DNA of 18,062 nt from Thermoplasmatales archaeon ex4484_6 (GCA_002254385.1 NJDO01000024.1:1-18062), one strand, 5' to 3'; shown: positions 1 through 9,399, numbered from the stretch's first letter. Notes: generated by a model from the letters alone, not told the origin. Program-made: numbers and translations.

Positions 1-302
1 CCATTCAGTGGATGATAAGCGAGATGGCGACAAGGATAGAGGCATCCAGGCTGCTGACCCTGAAAGCTGCCTATCTCAAGGACCGCGGTGAGGATTTCGG
101 CAAACACGCCGCTATGGCCAAGCTGTTCTCGTCGGAAACGGCCGTATTCTGCGCCGACCGGGCGGTCCAGATCCACGGAGGGTATGGCTACATGCGCGAT
201 AGGGATATAGAAAGGCTCTATCGCGATGCCAGGATAACCGAGATATACGAGGGGACGAGCGAGGCCCAGAAGCTCGTCATATCTTCAAGGCTCCTGCGCT
301 GA
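1..302 (+). CDS. Acyl-CoA dehydrogenase, C-terminal part (5' end outside window)
   Basis: The reading frame is open from the window edge (first full codon at base 3) and ends with TGA at 300-302, giving about 99 C-terminal residues of an acyl-CoA dehydrogenase. This is the C-terminal helical domain. It contains QIHGGYGY and RLYRDARI, and ends with IYEGTSE, where the Glu of YEGT is the catalytic base in short- and medium-chain enzymes. The family oxidises acyl-CoA to 2-enoyl-CoA with FAD and passes electrons to ETF. It is roughly 60% identical by eye to the same region of the complete dehydrogenase at 6586-7725, so the two are paralogues. The chain length it prefers cannot be read from this fragment. 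It converges on the 357-839 gene across a 54-base gap. Confidence 0.95.
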   Translation, partial: IQWMISEMATRIEASRLLTLKAAYLKDRGEDFGKHAAMAKLFSSETAVFCADRAVQIHGGYGYMRDRDIERLYRDARITEIYEGTSEAQKLVISSRLLR

Positions 303-356
303 CCTCCTCATTCGAATTCTATTCGGGAAACGAGGATGGAGGCATCATTGTTACCT

Positions 357-839
357 CTACTCCTTCAATGCCTTGTAGAGAAGATACCCAATACCTGCGG
401 CAAGTCCCAACCCCAAGGTCCAACCAACAATCGCTTTTCCTATCTTTGCATCCCTTTCTGATTTTGTATTCTTTGTGTATTGAAGTAGATAGGCGACAGC
501 TTGACCCGGTTGATCAGGGTCGAATTCCACGATGTCAACATTTGACACATGCCCCCGCATGGGAACTCCTCTCTCCTTGATGATCAAAGTATTTTTGCCT
601 GCTCCTGTGGAGATGTCTATCACTCTTCTTGTCAGTTCGGACATGAACGATAATTCGGTATATATGACGACAACAAGATCGGAGGAATGAATCATTCCCT
701 CCGGATCGATGATCCCGAAAGATGCAGGAGACATCATGAAACATTCAATATTGAATTTTCCCAATTCTGCGATGATGGCATCGTCATCTTCCTTGGTCCA
801 GTTCTCGAACGGAATGGTTATCATTACAGTGTAGGCCAT
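357..839 (-). CDS. Small TIR-like/flavodoxin-fold candidate with C-terminal membrane helix
   Basis: A 160-residue protein that I cannot assign to a named family with certainty. It opens with a strand-like VMITIPF, followed by an acidic helix (residues 17-27). Residues 52-70 read SSDLVVVIYTELSFMSELT, then a helix and a GKNTLIII-type strand (81-88). This alternating pattern, with a Ser/Asp-rich turn before a hydrophobic strand and a Glu (E68) starting the next helix, resembles TIR-like and nucleoside deoxyribosyltransferase-like folds; that is an inference. Residues about 133-155 form one hydrophobic, Gly-rich membrane segment with Lys on both sides. The ATG lies one base after the rloB stop, with a strong Shine-Dalgarno sequence (844-852) inside the end of rloB, so it is the third gene of the cassette. 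A membrane-bound effector is a plausible role. No catalytic activity is proven. Confidence 0.8.
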   Translation of the reverse strand: MAYTVMITIPFENWTKEDDDAIIAELGKFNIECFMMSPASFGIIDPEGMIHSSDLVVVIYTELSFMSELTRRVIDISTGAGKNTLIIKERGVPMRGHVSNVDIVEFDPDQPGQAVAYLLQYTKNTKSERDAKIGKAIVGWTLGLGLAAGIGYLLYKALKE

Positions 840-840
840 C

Positions 841-1434
841 CTATTCCTCCTCTTTTATAAGTTTAAGAATAAATTTCACAAGTTCCTGAACATTTGTTGA
901 GGGATTCCTGATATCACTCAGGTTCGTGATTCCAATACTTTCGGCATTCGATATTGCAGTCTCTGTCATTCCTTCCATTTTTTCGAAGATTCGTTTATCA
1001 GCTTTTCTGTATTTGGGTAATTTTTTTTTCAGTTCTTTCATGATCTCCCTATTATTCAATGATGCGAATACTCTCTTAAAATGCAAAAGGAACCAGAGCT
1101 CGAAACATGGTCTTGAGAATATAAGTTCTATTCCTTTTTTTCCTGTCATTTTCAGTGAATTGGGGATCACTTTCTCATTCTGTGGATAATCCACCACACA
1201 GAAGATTCGATCTCCTTTTCCGGTATTGAGTTCCATCTGATGAATCTGATCGCAGCAGTATTTGATAAGGCTCATCAGATCCGTATCATTCGGGTTCTTG
1301 ACATATATCCTGTTTACAATTTTTCTGGGGCATCTTCTTCTCAACCCCTCGAAGTATTTTTGTTCGGTTTCTCCTTCCGTCACTATCAGGTAGATGGGGT
1401 TGGTACTTCGTATCCTTCTCACCCTGGGGGTCAT
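841..1434 (-). CDS. rloB: RloB-like protein
   Basis: A 197-residue protein with the RloB family layout. It has YLIVTEGETEQKYFEGL near the N-terminus (EGETE at 20-24), a hydrophobic strand ending in VVDYP (80-84), then SRPCFELWFLLHF (107-119), and NPSTNV (177-182) before the final helix. RloB proteins accompany an RloA ATPase and were first noted beside type I restriction loci. The EGxxE and Asp-bearing strands suggest a Toprim-like nuclease fold, which is an inference. Oddly, the acidic strand here is DYP, where I expect a second acidic residue (D-x-D) in relatives. Its start overlaps the rloA stop by four bases (ATGA), indicating translational coupling. The role is likely antiviral, as effector or nuclease partner of RloA. 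There is no signal peptide or membrane segment. Confidence 0.85.
   Translation of the reverse strand: MTPRVRRIRSTNPIYLIVTEGETEQKYFEGLRRRCPRKIVNRIYVKNPNDTDLMSLIKYCCDQIHQMELNTGKGDRIFCVVDYPQNEKVIPNSLKMTGKKGIELIFSRPCFELWFLLHFKRVFASLNNREIMKELKKKLPKYRKADKRIFEKMEGMTETAISNAESIGITNLSDIRNPSTNVQELVKFILKLIKEEE
844..852 (-). promoter_or_regulatory. Shine-Dalgarno site of the third cassette gene
   Basis: On the minus strand this reads GAGGAGGAA, four bases before the ATG at 839, inside the last codons of rloB. It is a near-perfect match to the archaeal anti-SD. It supports the ATG at 839 as the start and argues that this small gene is really translated as part of the operon. Confidence 0.7.
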
Positions 1435-2711
1435 AGCAGATTCTCCGCCGGCAGGTATGGTATCGCTCCGTATCTTCCCTGAAGATACCCTTTTTCGAAA
1501 TTGGCATCCTTCCTGACATCAAAATCTGCCAGTGAATAAAGATCCGTACTACCATCTCCCTTCTTCTCAGTGAACCATATCTGATCTCTTCTGAATAGAT
1601 CTCTATCAAGCAAACTTGTGCTGTGAGTTGCAAATATCAACTGAGCACCGTTTCGGTTGATTTCATCGTCAAGAAACATTGTCACAATTTTCTTCAACAG
1701 GAGGGGATGAATGGAGGTTTCGAATTCATCCATGATGATGGTGCCCCCTTTCTGCAGTGATTCGATGATCCGACCTATCACCTGAAAGAGTCTTCTCGTT
1801 CCACCAGATTCCTCCTCCATACCAAAATGAACGGTTGTGTCAATTCCATTCTTAACCCCCTTGTGTGCGAACTTTATATCATATCTTGAAAAAATCGATT
1901 TTCGAGATGATCCTTTGAAAACCATATTGATGATCTGCATCTCGTTTATAATAGAATTCAAATTATTCATATAATCACTTTTTTCTTCCTTTGAGACCTC
2001 CAGACCCATGATGCCAAGGTCCGCATTCTTCAAGGTTTTCAATATCAATTCCTTGAGATTGCTATCCCTCATGATCATTTCACATGTTCTCTCCATCCAT
2101 TCGAACATCAGGACAGGGGGGCCTACAATGAGATGTTCACCGAACCACTTCAATGCTTCATTGGAAGGTTCATAATTCCACTGGGATGAGGTGGAAAGAT
2201 ATAGTGTATTCATCTTGGTCTTCTTGCGTATGTCTTCCTGAAAATGGATGTCATTCGTGAATCTGTACTCATCGGTATTTGTTCTTTCAAATATGAGAGT
2301 AGGTTTTCTTGTCCTGTAGGAATAGAGATATTCCTCCACCACCCTTTCCCTTGTGAGAGAGACGCCATACCTGTATTTTATTCCCTTATTTATGTATATT
2401 ATTTCAAAAGATGTGGGTTCCTTTACCATGTCAGGGTCAAGTTTGAACGGGGTTACCGGGATTTTCATCCCGGGAGGCAGGAGATGAGAGTTCATGACGA
2501 ATCTTGAAAGGAAATTGAATGCGCTAAGGAAATTGGATTTTCCTGATGCATTGGCTCCATAAACGGCAGCCACCTTTAGGAGATCGGGAAGATGTTTCTC
2601 TTGAAAGGAGAATATGTTGCCCTTTAATTTTTTGTCAGTTGTCGGTTCCATCGAAAACGTGATCCTATCCTTGATGGAGAGATAATTCTCAACAGACAGC
2701 TCCACAAGCAT
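1431..2711 (-). CDS. rloA: RloA-like AAA/ABC-type ATPase
   Basis: A 426-residue ATPase of the RloA/AAA_15 (AAA_21) group. The N-terminus MLVELSVENYLSIKD is typical of SMC/OLD-like ATPases. The Walker A is GANASGKS (52-59). A long middle insertion (about 90-295) precedes the ABC-like signature ESGGTRR (301-307), the Walker B IIMDEFE (325-331) and the switch His in ATHS (361-364). The C-terminus carries the GRYGAIP motif usual in this group (412-418). All ATPase residues are present, so the protein looks intact. Such ATPases act as sensors or regulators of a partner effector in phage defence; which trigger is sensed is unknown. It is the first gene of a three-gene minus-strand operon. The start ATG at 2711 has an upstream AAGGGGG Shine-Dalgarno. 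The DNA is visibly AT-richer than the flanking metabolic genes. Confidence 0.88.
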   Translation of the reverse strand: MLVELSVENYLSIKDRITFSMEPTTDKKLKGNIFSFQEKHLPDLLKVAAVYGANASGKSNFLSAFNFLSRFVMNSHLLPPGMKIPVTPFKLDPDMVKEPTSFEIIYINKGIKYRYGVSLTRERVVEEYLYSYRTRKPTLIFERTNTDEYRFTNDIHFQEDIRKKTKMNTLYLSTSSQWNYEPSNEALKWFGEHLIVGPPVLMFEWMERTCEMIMRDSNLKELILKTLKNADLGIMGLEVSKEEKSDYMNNLNSIINEMQIINMVFKGSSRKSIFSRYDIKFAHKGVKNGIDTTVHFGMEEESGGTRRLFQVIGRIIESLQKGGTIIMDEFETSIHPLLLKKIVTMFLDDEINRNGAQLIFATHSTSLLDRDLFRRDQIWFTEKKGDGSTDLYSLADFDVRKDANFEKGYLQGRYGAIPYLPAENLL

Positions 2712-2738
2712 ATTTTCGCCCCCTTGGGGATATAAGAT

Positions 2739-2745
2739 AAAAAAA
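2739..2745 (-). terminator. Possible oligo-T terminator after meaB
   Basis: A run of seven T on the minus strand lies about 95 bases past the meaB stop, before rloA. Archaeal termination often uses such runs without a hairpin. It lies between the proposed rloA TATA box and the rloA ATG, so it may simply be AT-rich leader DNA. Confidence 0.2.
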
Positions 2746-2749
2746 TGTC

Positions 2750-2768
2750 AACTATTTACATTTTCTGG
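2750..2768 (-). promoter_or_regulatory. Candidate archaeal promoter of the rlo cassette
   Basis: Read on the minus strand, a BRE-like GAAAAT is followed at once by GTAAATAG, a TATA-like box centred near 2756. A start about 26 bases downstream would fall near 2730. That leaves a leader of about 19 bases containing the rloA Shine-Dalgarno. A second TATA-like run nearer the gene would place the start inside the coding region and fits less well. Confidence 0.4.
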
Positions 2769-2837
2769 TTTAATACCCTTGGAAGAGAAAATATGGATTG
2801 GGCATTAAGGATTGCGGCAATAATAGGTGAAAATTCC

Positions 2838-3779
2838 TCATTTAAGGACCTGGGACAGTATCTCGTCGGCCGCGGAGTAGGGGTCCTTCTTCTTTCTCAT
2901 TATCATGTCTATCAGGTCCTCGACCCGGTCCCTGAAAACATCCTCGTCGAAAATCATCTTCATGAGACGTTTGCGTATTATCTCCACCAACTCCGCCTCG
3001 TACCTTCTTCTCCTGTGAAGGGTGAACTCCTTCGTGCCCTCCATCTTCTTCCGGTGGGCATCTATGGTATCGGCCAGTTCCGGTATCCCCTTTCCCTCCT
3101 TGGCGATAACGGGGATTATGGGGGTTCTCTCCTCCCCCCGATCCGCAATCAGTTCCACAAGGCTCTCTATCTCTGCCATGGTTCTCTCGAACCCGGGTCT
3201 GTCCGCCTTGTTCACCGCATACACATCCGCTATCTCCATTATCCCGGCCTTGATGGACTGTATGCTGTCCCCCAGCCCCGGGACAAGAACGACCAGTGTT
3301 GTGTCGGCTATCTTGATCACGTCCACCTCGGCCTGCCCCACCCCTACCGTCTCAACTATCACGATATCCTTCCCCGATGCGTCCAGAATCTCCACCACAT
3401 CATACACGGCGCCTGTGAGGCCGCCCAGCATCCCCCTTGTCCCCATCGACCTTATGAAAATATCAGGGTCCGTGGCCAGCTCCATCATCCTTATCCTGTC
3501 ACCGAGGAGAGCTCCCCCGCTGAACGGGCTGGTGGGGTCTATGGCTATTATCCCCACGCGCTTCCCCCGTTTCCTGTATTCCCTGGCAAGTTCCGAGATC
3601 AGCGTCGATTTCCCCGCTCCCATGACGCCCGTTATACCTATCACGTGAGCGTTTCCGCTCCTCGAATGAAGCACCTTCATACATTCCCTTGCCTCGGGAG
3701 ATGCGTTCTCCGCCAGGGTGATCATCCTGGCAATGGCCCTTGGATCACCCTTCATCACTCTTTGTGCCAGATCCTTCAT
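2838..3779 (-). CDS. meaB: MeaB-type G3E GTPase, chaperone of the B12 mutase
   Basis: A 313-residue P-loop GTPase of the MeaB/ArgK (LAO/AO ATPase) family. Visible motifs are the G1/Walker A GVMGAGKS (51-58), the switch region DPTSPFSGGALLGDR (81-95), ETVGVGQ (143-149) and the base-recognition NKAD (190-193). MeaB proteins gate delivery of adenosylcobalamin to methylmalonyl- or isobutyryl-CoA mutases and protect them from inactivation. In IcmF fusions this same domain sits between the two mutase parts. Its start overlaps the stop of the mutase small subunit by four bases (ATGA), so the pair is probably co-translated. Length and motifs are normal. Older names calling this an arginine/ornithine transport ATPase are misleading. 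Confidence 0.95.
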   Translation of the reverse strand: MKDLAQRVMKGDPRAIARMITLAENASPEARECMKVLHSRSGNAHVIGITGVMGAGKSTLISELAREYRKRGKRVGIIAIDPTSPFSGGALLGDRIRMMELATDPDIFIRSMGTRGMLGGLTGAVYDVVEILDASGKDIVIVETVGVGQAEVDVIKIADTTLVVLVPGLGDSIQSIKAGIMEIADVYAVNKADRPGFERTMAEIESLVELIADRGEERTPIIPVIAKEGKGIPELADTIDAHRKKMEGTKEFTLHRRRRYEAELVEIIRKRLMKMIFDEDVFRDRVEDLIDMIMRKKKDPYSAADEILSQVLK

Positions 3780-4177
3780 CCTTTCACATTCTCCTTGATG
3801 AAGGTGATGATCTCATCCATCGAGGTCCCGGGACCGAATATGCCCTTTATGCCGGATTCCTTGAGCCTGGGAACATCCTCCTCGGGAATGATGCCGCCTC
3901 CGACAACGAGAACATCTCCCATGCCCCTCTCCTTGAGCAGTTCGGCAATATCCGTGAAAAGGGTCATGTGGGCACCGGACAGGAGGCTCAGTCCGATGAC
4001 GTCGACATCCTCCTGTATCGCTGTCTGCACAACCATCTCCGCCGTTTGATGAAGGCCGGTATATATCACCTCCATACCTGCATCCCTGAGGGCCCTTGCC
4101 ACCACCTTGGCTCCCCTGTCATGTCCGTCCAGTCCGGGTTTTGCAACGAGAACGCGAATCTTCCTTTCCATATCCAT
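3776..4177 (-). CDS. icmB: Acyl-CoA mutase small subunit, B12-binding domain
   Basis: A 133-residue cobalamin-binding protein. It has the DxHxxG motif as DGHDRG (residues 17-22), where H19 is the lower axial ligand of the cobalt. It is followed by the GLSLLSGAH strand-loop and the glycine-rich VVGGGIIP that hold the dimethylbenzimidazole tail. It is the separate small subunit of a two-piece mutase, as in Streptomyces IcmB and archaeal McmA2. The small subunit alone does not reveal the substrate; the symbol follows the large subunit's residues. An in-frame TTG at 4180 gives three more bases, but ATG at 4177 follows AAAGGAG closely. ATG at 4171 (MERK) is also possible. It lies 12 bases after the large subunit and overlaps meaB. 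Confidence 0.93.
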   Translation of the reverse strand: MDMERKIRVLVAKPGLDGHDRGAKVVARALRDAGMEVIYTGLHQTAEMVVQTAIQEDVDVIGLSLLSGAHMTLFTDIAELLKERGMGDVLVVGGGIIPEEDVPRLKESGIKGIFGPGTSMDEIITFIKENVKG

Positions 4178-4189
4178 CAAACTCCTTTC

Positions 4190-5866
<1,677 letters not shown>

Positions 5867-5875
5867 CTCCCTCAT

Positions 5876-5883
5876 ACCTCCTT
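5876..5883 (-). promoter_or_regulatory. Shine-Dalgarno site that decides the mutase start
   Basis: The minus strand reads AAGGAGGT and overlaps the cobO stop codon. It abuts the ATG at 5875 with no spacer, too close for normal initiation, but lies nine bases before the in-frame ATG at 5866. The later ATG is therefore preferred. Confidence 0.55.
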
Positions 5884-6406
5884 AGTATTCGATACCCTTT
5901 CTGGCCTCGACCCCGGAGTTGTAGAAATGCTTGATCTCCCTCATCTCGGTCACCAGATCCGCCGCCTCGATGATGCCTTCCGTGGCGTATCTCCCCGTTA
6001 GAACCAGTTCCACATGAGCGGGTTTGCTGCGGATGAGCTCAAGCACGGATTCCTCGGTGATCAGGCCGAAATCAACGGCCACGTTGACCTCATCCAGGAT
6101 CACAAGGTCGTATTCCCCCGAAAGGACCACCTTCCTTGCCCGGGAAAGACCCTTTCCTGCAAGCTCAACATCAATCTTTTCCGGTTTTTCCTTTGAAACG
6201 AACTCATCCCTTCCGTGCTGTTCCACGGTGAAACCGGGTACATGCTCCAGGGCATCCAGTTCGCTGTACCTCCTCCCCTTCATGAACTGTATCATATGGA
6301 CCCTGAGACCGCTTCCCGCGGCCCTCAGTCCCAGTCCGATGGAGGAAGTGGTCTTCCCCTTTCCATTTCCCGTATAGACCTGAACGTAACCCTTTTCGAA
6401 GGACAT
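5882..6406 (-). CDS. cobO: Cob(I)alamin adenosyltransferase (CobA/CobO/BtuR family)
   Basis: A 174-residue ATP:corrinoid adenosyltransferase. The P-loop GNGKGKTT (13-20) and the early GYVQVYTGNGKGKTTSSIG are hallmarks of the CobA/CobO/BtuR family. VILDEVNVA and the LVLTGR strand follow in their usual order. It makes adenosylcobalamin by transferring the 5'-deoxyadenosyl group of ATP to reduced corrinoid. It is the first gene of the operon, ahead of both mutase subunits and meaB, so here it most likely supplies the mutase cofactor. Its stop is 15 bases before the chosen mutase start. A GGGAG Shine-Dalgarno lies just upstream of the ATG. Length and motifs are normal. Confidence 0.95.
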   Translation of the reverse strand: MSFEKGYVQVYTGNGKGKTTSSIGLGLRAAGSGLRVHMIQFMKGRRYSELDALEHVPGFTVEQHGRDEFVSKEKPEKIDVELAGKGLSRARKVVLSGEYDLVILDEVNVAVDFGLITEESVLELIRSKPAHVELVLTGRYATEGIIEAADLVTEMREIKHFYNSGVEARKGIEY

Positions 6407-6432
6407 GCTGCTCCCATAAAACGGGTCGTTCG

Positions 6433-6440
6433 ATTTATTA
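6433..6440 (-). promoter_or_regulatory. Candidate TATA box of the cobO-mutase-meaB operon
   Basis: Minus-strand TAATAAAT, centred about 30 bases upstream of the cobO ATG. A start some 26 bases downstream gives a leader of only a few bases that would barely include the GGGAG site. It shares a 179-base divergent region with the acyl-CoA dehydrogenase promoter, so the mutase and dehydrogenase operons may be regulated together. Confidence 0.3.
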
Positions 6441-6553
6441 CTTTGGTCCTTGGAAATACGGATCCCATTCGCAATTCATGCAGGGGGGAAGGGGCAACCC
6501 TCTTGATGCTGCTGTGCAAACATCCGGCATATACGTTCCCCAAATGTAGAAAC

Positions 6554-6561
6554 CTTTATTT
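6554..6561 (+). promoter_or_regulatory. Candidate TATA box for a near-leaderless dehydrogenase transcript
   Basis: CTTTATTT followed by more T lies about 28 bases before the ATG at 6586. The upstream GTAGAAAC is BRE-like. No Shine-Dalgarno precedes the gene. Archaeal spacing would put the transcription start within a few bases of the ATG, so the mRNA is probably leaderless. Confidence 0.4.
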
Positions 6562-6585
6562 TTTTCAATCCCGTTGGCCTCCTCC

Positions 6586-7725
6586 ATGATTCTTGAACTC
6601 AACGAACAGCAGAGAATGATAAGGAACATGGTGAGGGAATTCGCGGAGAAGGATATCAAACCCAGAGCCGCCGAACTGGACGAGAAGAACATTTTCCCCT
6701 GGGATTCCCTGAAGAAGATGGCCCAGCTGGGCATACTGGGCGCCCTGATCCCCCAGGAGTACGGCGGAGCGGGGCTTGACAACGTCACATATTCGATGAT
6801 GGTGGAGGAGATATCAAGGGCATGTGCCTCCACGGGGGTCGTGACCTCCGTTCACAATTCGCTCACTGCATGGCCCATTATTCATTACGGCAATGAGGAT
6901 CAGAAGAAGAAGTATCTCCCCATACTCGCAAGAGGTGAGAAGATAGGTGCCTTCGGAGGAACGGAACCCAATGCCGGTACGGACCTCGGAGCCATGCAGA
7001 CCACGGCAGAGCTTGACGGGGACAACTACATCCTTAACGGAACCAAGACATTCATCACATCCGGGCCGGAAGCGGGGATAATCATCGCATTTGCGGTTAC
7101 AAACAAGGAGCTAGGGACAAAAGGTATCAGTGCCTTCATCGTGGAGAACGATTTCGAGGGATACAAGATAGGGGGGATCTTCGACAAGCTGGGCATCAAT
7201 GCCTCGCTCCAGTCGGAACTTATTTTCGAGAATATGGTGGTACCGAAGGAGAACCTTCTGGGAAAAGAGGGGGAGGGGTACAAGATAGCCCTCAGCACAC
7301 TCGACGGAGGCAGAATCGGCATAGCCGCACAGGCGGTGGGGATAGCCCAGGCAGCCCTGGATGAATCCATCGAGTATTCGAAGAACAGGCAGCAGTTCGG
7401 AAGGCCCATAGCAAAATTCCAGGCAATACAGTGGATGATCGCCGAGATGGCAACAAAGGTGGAAGCTGCAAGATTCCTTGTGAGGTATGCCGCATACCAG
7501 AAGGACCAGGGGAACAGGATAAGCAAGGAAGCTGCCATGGCAAAGCTGTTCGCATCGGAGGCCGCCTCGTGGTGTGCGGACAGGGCAATACAGATATTCG
7601 GAGGATACGGTTACACCAAGGAGTATCCCGTGGAACGGCTCTACCGTGACGCAAGGATAACCCAGATTTATGAAGGGACCTCGGAGGTCATGAAGATGGT
7701 CATAGCCGGGAGCCTGCTGAGATAG
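6586..7725 (+). CDS. Acyl-CoA dehydrogenase (short/branched chain type)
   Basis: A complete 379-residue FAD acyl-CoA dehydrogenase. The N-terminal helical domain starts MILELNEQQRMIR. The middle beta domain has GAFGGTEPNAGTD (121-133) and KTFITSG (154-160), which bind FAD and substrate. The C-terminal domain has FGGYGY and IYEGTSE, with catalytic base Glu363. This base position matches short- and medium-chain, butyryl- and isobutyryl-CoA enzymes rather than isovaleryl or long-chain ones. It makes the 2-enoyl-CoA and reduces ETF. A TTG at 6574 would add four residues, but the ATG fits the family N-terminus and the promoter spacing. The gene is divergent from cobO and is followed without any gap by the acyl-CoA synthetase. 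Butyryl-CoA is a reasonable substrate given the context; the sequence alone does not settle it. Confidence 0.96.
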   Translation: MILELNEQQRMIRNMVREFAEKDIKPRAAELDEKNIFPWDSLKKMAQLGILGALIPQEYGGAGLDNVTYSMMVEEISRACASTGVVTSVHNSLTAWPIIHYGNEDQKKKYLPILARGEKIGAFGGTEPNAGTDLGAMQTTAELDGDNYILNGTKTFITSGPEAGIIIAFAVTNKELGTKGISAFIVENDFEGYKIGGIFDKLGINASLQSELIFENMVVPKENLLGKEGEGYKIALSTLDGGRIGIAAQAVGIAQAALDESIEYSKNRQQFGRPIAKFQAIQWMIAEMATKVEAARFLVRYAAYQKDQGNRISKEAAMAKLFASEAASWCADRAIQIFGGYGYTKEYPVERLYRDARITQIYEGTSEVMKMVIAGSLLR

Positions 7726-9378
7726 ATGGTCAGAAAAGGGGGTCATATCGTGGGGGATTTCGATTATTTCAGGGAATACAGGGAATGGAAATGGAACATA
7801 CCGGAATACTACAACATGGGTTATGATGCCGTTGACAAACATGTGGATGACCCGGACAAGAAGAACAAGGTGGCCCTATACTGGGAGCATGAGAACGGGG
7901 AGAGAAGGAAGTACACCTTCTGGGAAATGTCCACGCTTTCGAACAGGATGGGGAATGCCCTGCGGGGCCTGGGCCTGAAGAAGGGGGACCGGTTCCTCAT
8001 CAGGCTTCCCAACATCCCGGAGTTCCAGATAGTTTTCCTTGCCGGGGTCAAAATAGGGGCGGTCCCCATACCGAGCTCGGTCATGTTCAAGGCAAAGGAG
8101 GTCGAATACCGGATAAATGACAGCTCCTCGGTGCTCGTGGTCACGACACCGGAGCATGTGAAGGAAGTGGAGGAAGTGAGGAGCGACTGCCCATCGCTCG
8201 AGCATGTCATCGTTGTCGGGGAACCGGAGGAGGGGCAGCTCTCGTTCTATGAGCTTCTGGAAAGATCCTCCAGGTACCTGGAGCTCGAAAGGACCCGTGC
8301 GGAGGATATGGCATTCTTCTGCTATACCAGCGGGACCACGGGGATGCCCAAGGGCGCCGTTCATGCTCACAGGTGGGCCATAGGGAACGATCCCAATGCC
8401 AGATACTGGCAGGCATTCAGGCCCGATGACATCGTGGCACACACGGGGGCCCTCTCCTGGATATATCCCCTCGGAAACGCCTTCATCTACGCATGGCGGC
8501 ACGGAGCCTCCGTTCTGCTTTACGAGGGAAGGTTCTCCCCCGAGAAATGGTTCGAACTCATCGAGAGGTATCAGGTGACGAACCTTGCCTGTGTTCCCAC
8601 CGGTTACAGGATGTTCCTCACCGTGAAGGATTTCGAGAAGAGGTGGGACCTGTCCACACTGAGGCACTGCATAAGTGCCGGAGAACCCCTCAATCCGGAG
8701 GTGATAGCCGAATGGAAGAGAAGGCTCGGCATCCAGATCTACGACGGGATAGGAATGACCGAGTGCATGGTCTATCTATCGAACATCCCCGGAATGGAGA
8801 TAAGGCCCGGCTCCTGCGGCAGACCACAGCCCGGGCATATATGCGCTATCGTGGACGACGAGGGCAACGAGCTTCCCCAGGGGGAGCTCGGGACGCTGGC
8901 TGTCCGCAAGGATGACCCCGGTCTCTTTCTCGAGTACTGGAACAAACCCGAGAAGACCGCCGAATGCTTCAAGAAGGATTGGTTCCTGACCGGTGACACG
9001 CTGTTCATCGACAGTGATGGATATTACTGGTTCTCCGCCAGAGGCGACGACCTGATCATGACCGCGGGTTACAGGGTCTCCCCGTTCGAGGTGGAGTCGA
9101 CCCTAATAGAGCATCCGGCGGTCCTTGAAGCTGCCGTGGTGTCCAGCCCCGACAAGATGAGGGGCGTGATCGTAAAGGCATTTCTCATCCTGAACGAGGG
9201 TTACGAGCCCTCCGAGGAGCTGAAGAAGGATATCCAGAACTTCATGAAGGAGAACGCCGCGCCCTACAAATATCCGAGGGAGATAGAGTTCGTGGAGCAG
9301 CTCCCGAAGACCCAGTCGGGGAAGATAAAGAGGAAGGAGCTGAGGGAGAGGGAATGGGAGCGAAAGAAGGTGCCGTAG
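7726..9378 (+). CDS. AMP-forming medium/branched-chain acyl-CoA synthetase (MACS/ACSM-like)
   Basis: A 550-residue adenylate-forming ligase. The P-loop-like motif is YTSGTTGMPKG (200-210), followed by the A5 motif GIGMTE and the hinge region TGDTLFIDSDGYYWFSARGDD. The catalytic Lys is K533 in KTQSGKIKRK. The N-terminal FREYREWKWNIPEYYNMGYD block is like medium-chain acyl-CoA synthetases, a group that includes a Methanosarcina enzyme known to favour 2-methylbutyrate. It would activate a short or branched fatty acid with ATP and CoA, which fits isobutyrate feeding the mutase; the substrate is inferred. ATG 7726 directly follows the dehydrogenase TAG. A GTG at 7750 has a better spaced AGGGGGT site and could be the true start, removing eight residues. 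Confidence 0.94.
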   Translation: MVRKGGHIVGDFDYFREYREWKWNIPEYYNMGYDAVDKHVDDPDKKNKVALYWEHENGERRKYTFWEMSTLSNRMGNALRGLGLKKGDRFLIRLPNIPEFQIVFLAGVKIGAVPIPSSVMFKAKEVEYRINDSSSVLVVTTPEHVKEVEEVRSDCPSLEHVIVVGEPEEGQLSFYELLERSSRYLELERTRAEDMAFFCYTSGTTGMPKGAVHAHRWAIGNDPNARYWQAFRPDDIVAHTGALSWIYPLGNAFIYAWRHGASVLLYEGRFSPEKWFELIERYQVTNLACVPTGYRMFLTVKDFEKRWDLSTLRHCISAGEPLNPEVIAEWKRRLGIQIYDGIGMTECMVYLSNIPGMEIRPGSCGRPQPGHICAIVDDEGNELPQGELGTLAVRKDDPGLFLEYWNKPEKTAECFKKDWFLTGDTLFIDSDGYYWFSARGDDLIMTAGYRVSPFEVESTLIEHPAVLEAAVVSSPDKMRGVIVKAFLILNEGYEPSEELKKDIQNFMKENAAPYKYPREIEFVEQLPKTQSGKIKRKELREREWERKKVP

Positions 9379-9399
9379 GTTTCAAGGTATGGTGATAGG

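Noticed and set aside
841..2711. PARIS (AriA/AriB) defence system
   Set aside because: The ATPase could fit either, but the partner has the FELWFLLHF and NPSTNV blocks of RloB rather than the DUF4435 layout I expect for AriB.
2745..4049. 434-codon open frame on the + strand
   Set aside because: It lies opposite meaB and the mutase small subunit, whose motifs are unmistakable. The translated frame is rich in His, Pro and Leu with no family features, so it is an antisense shadow.
7876..8667. 263-codon open frame on the - strand
   Set aside because: Antisense to the acyl-CoA synthetase, which has every expected motif.
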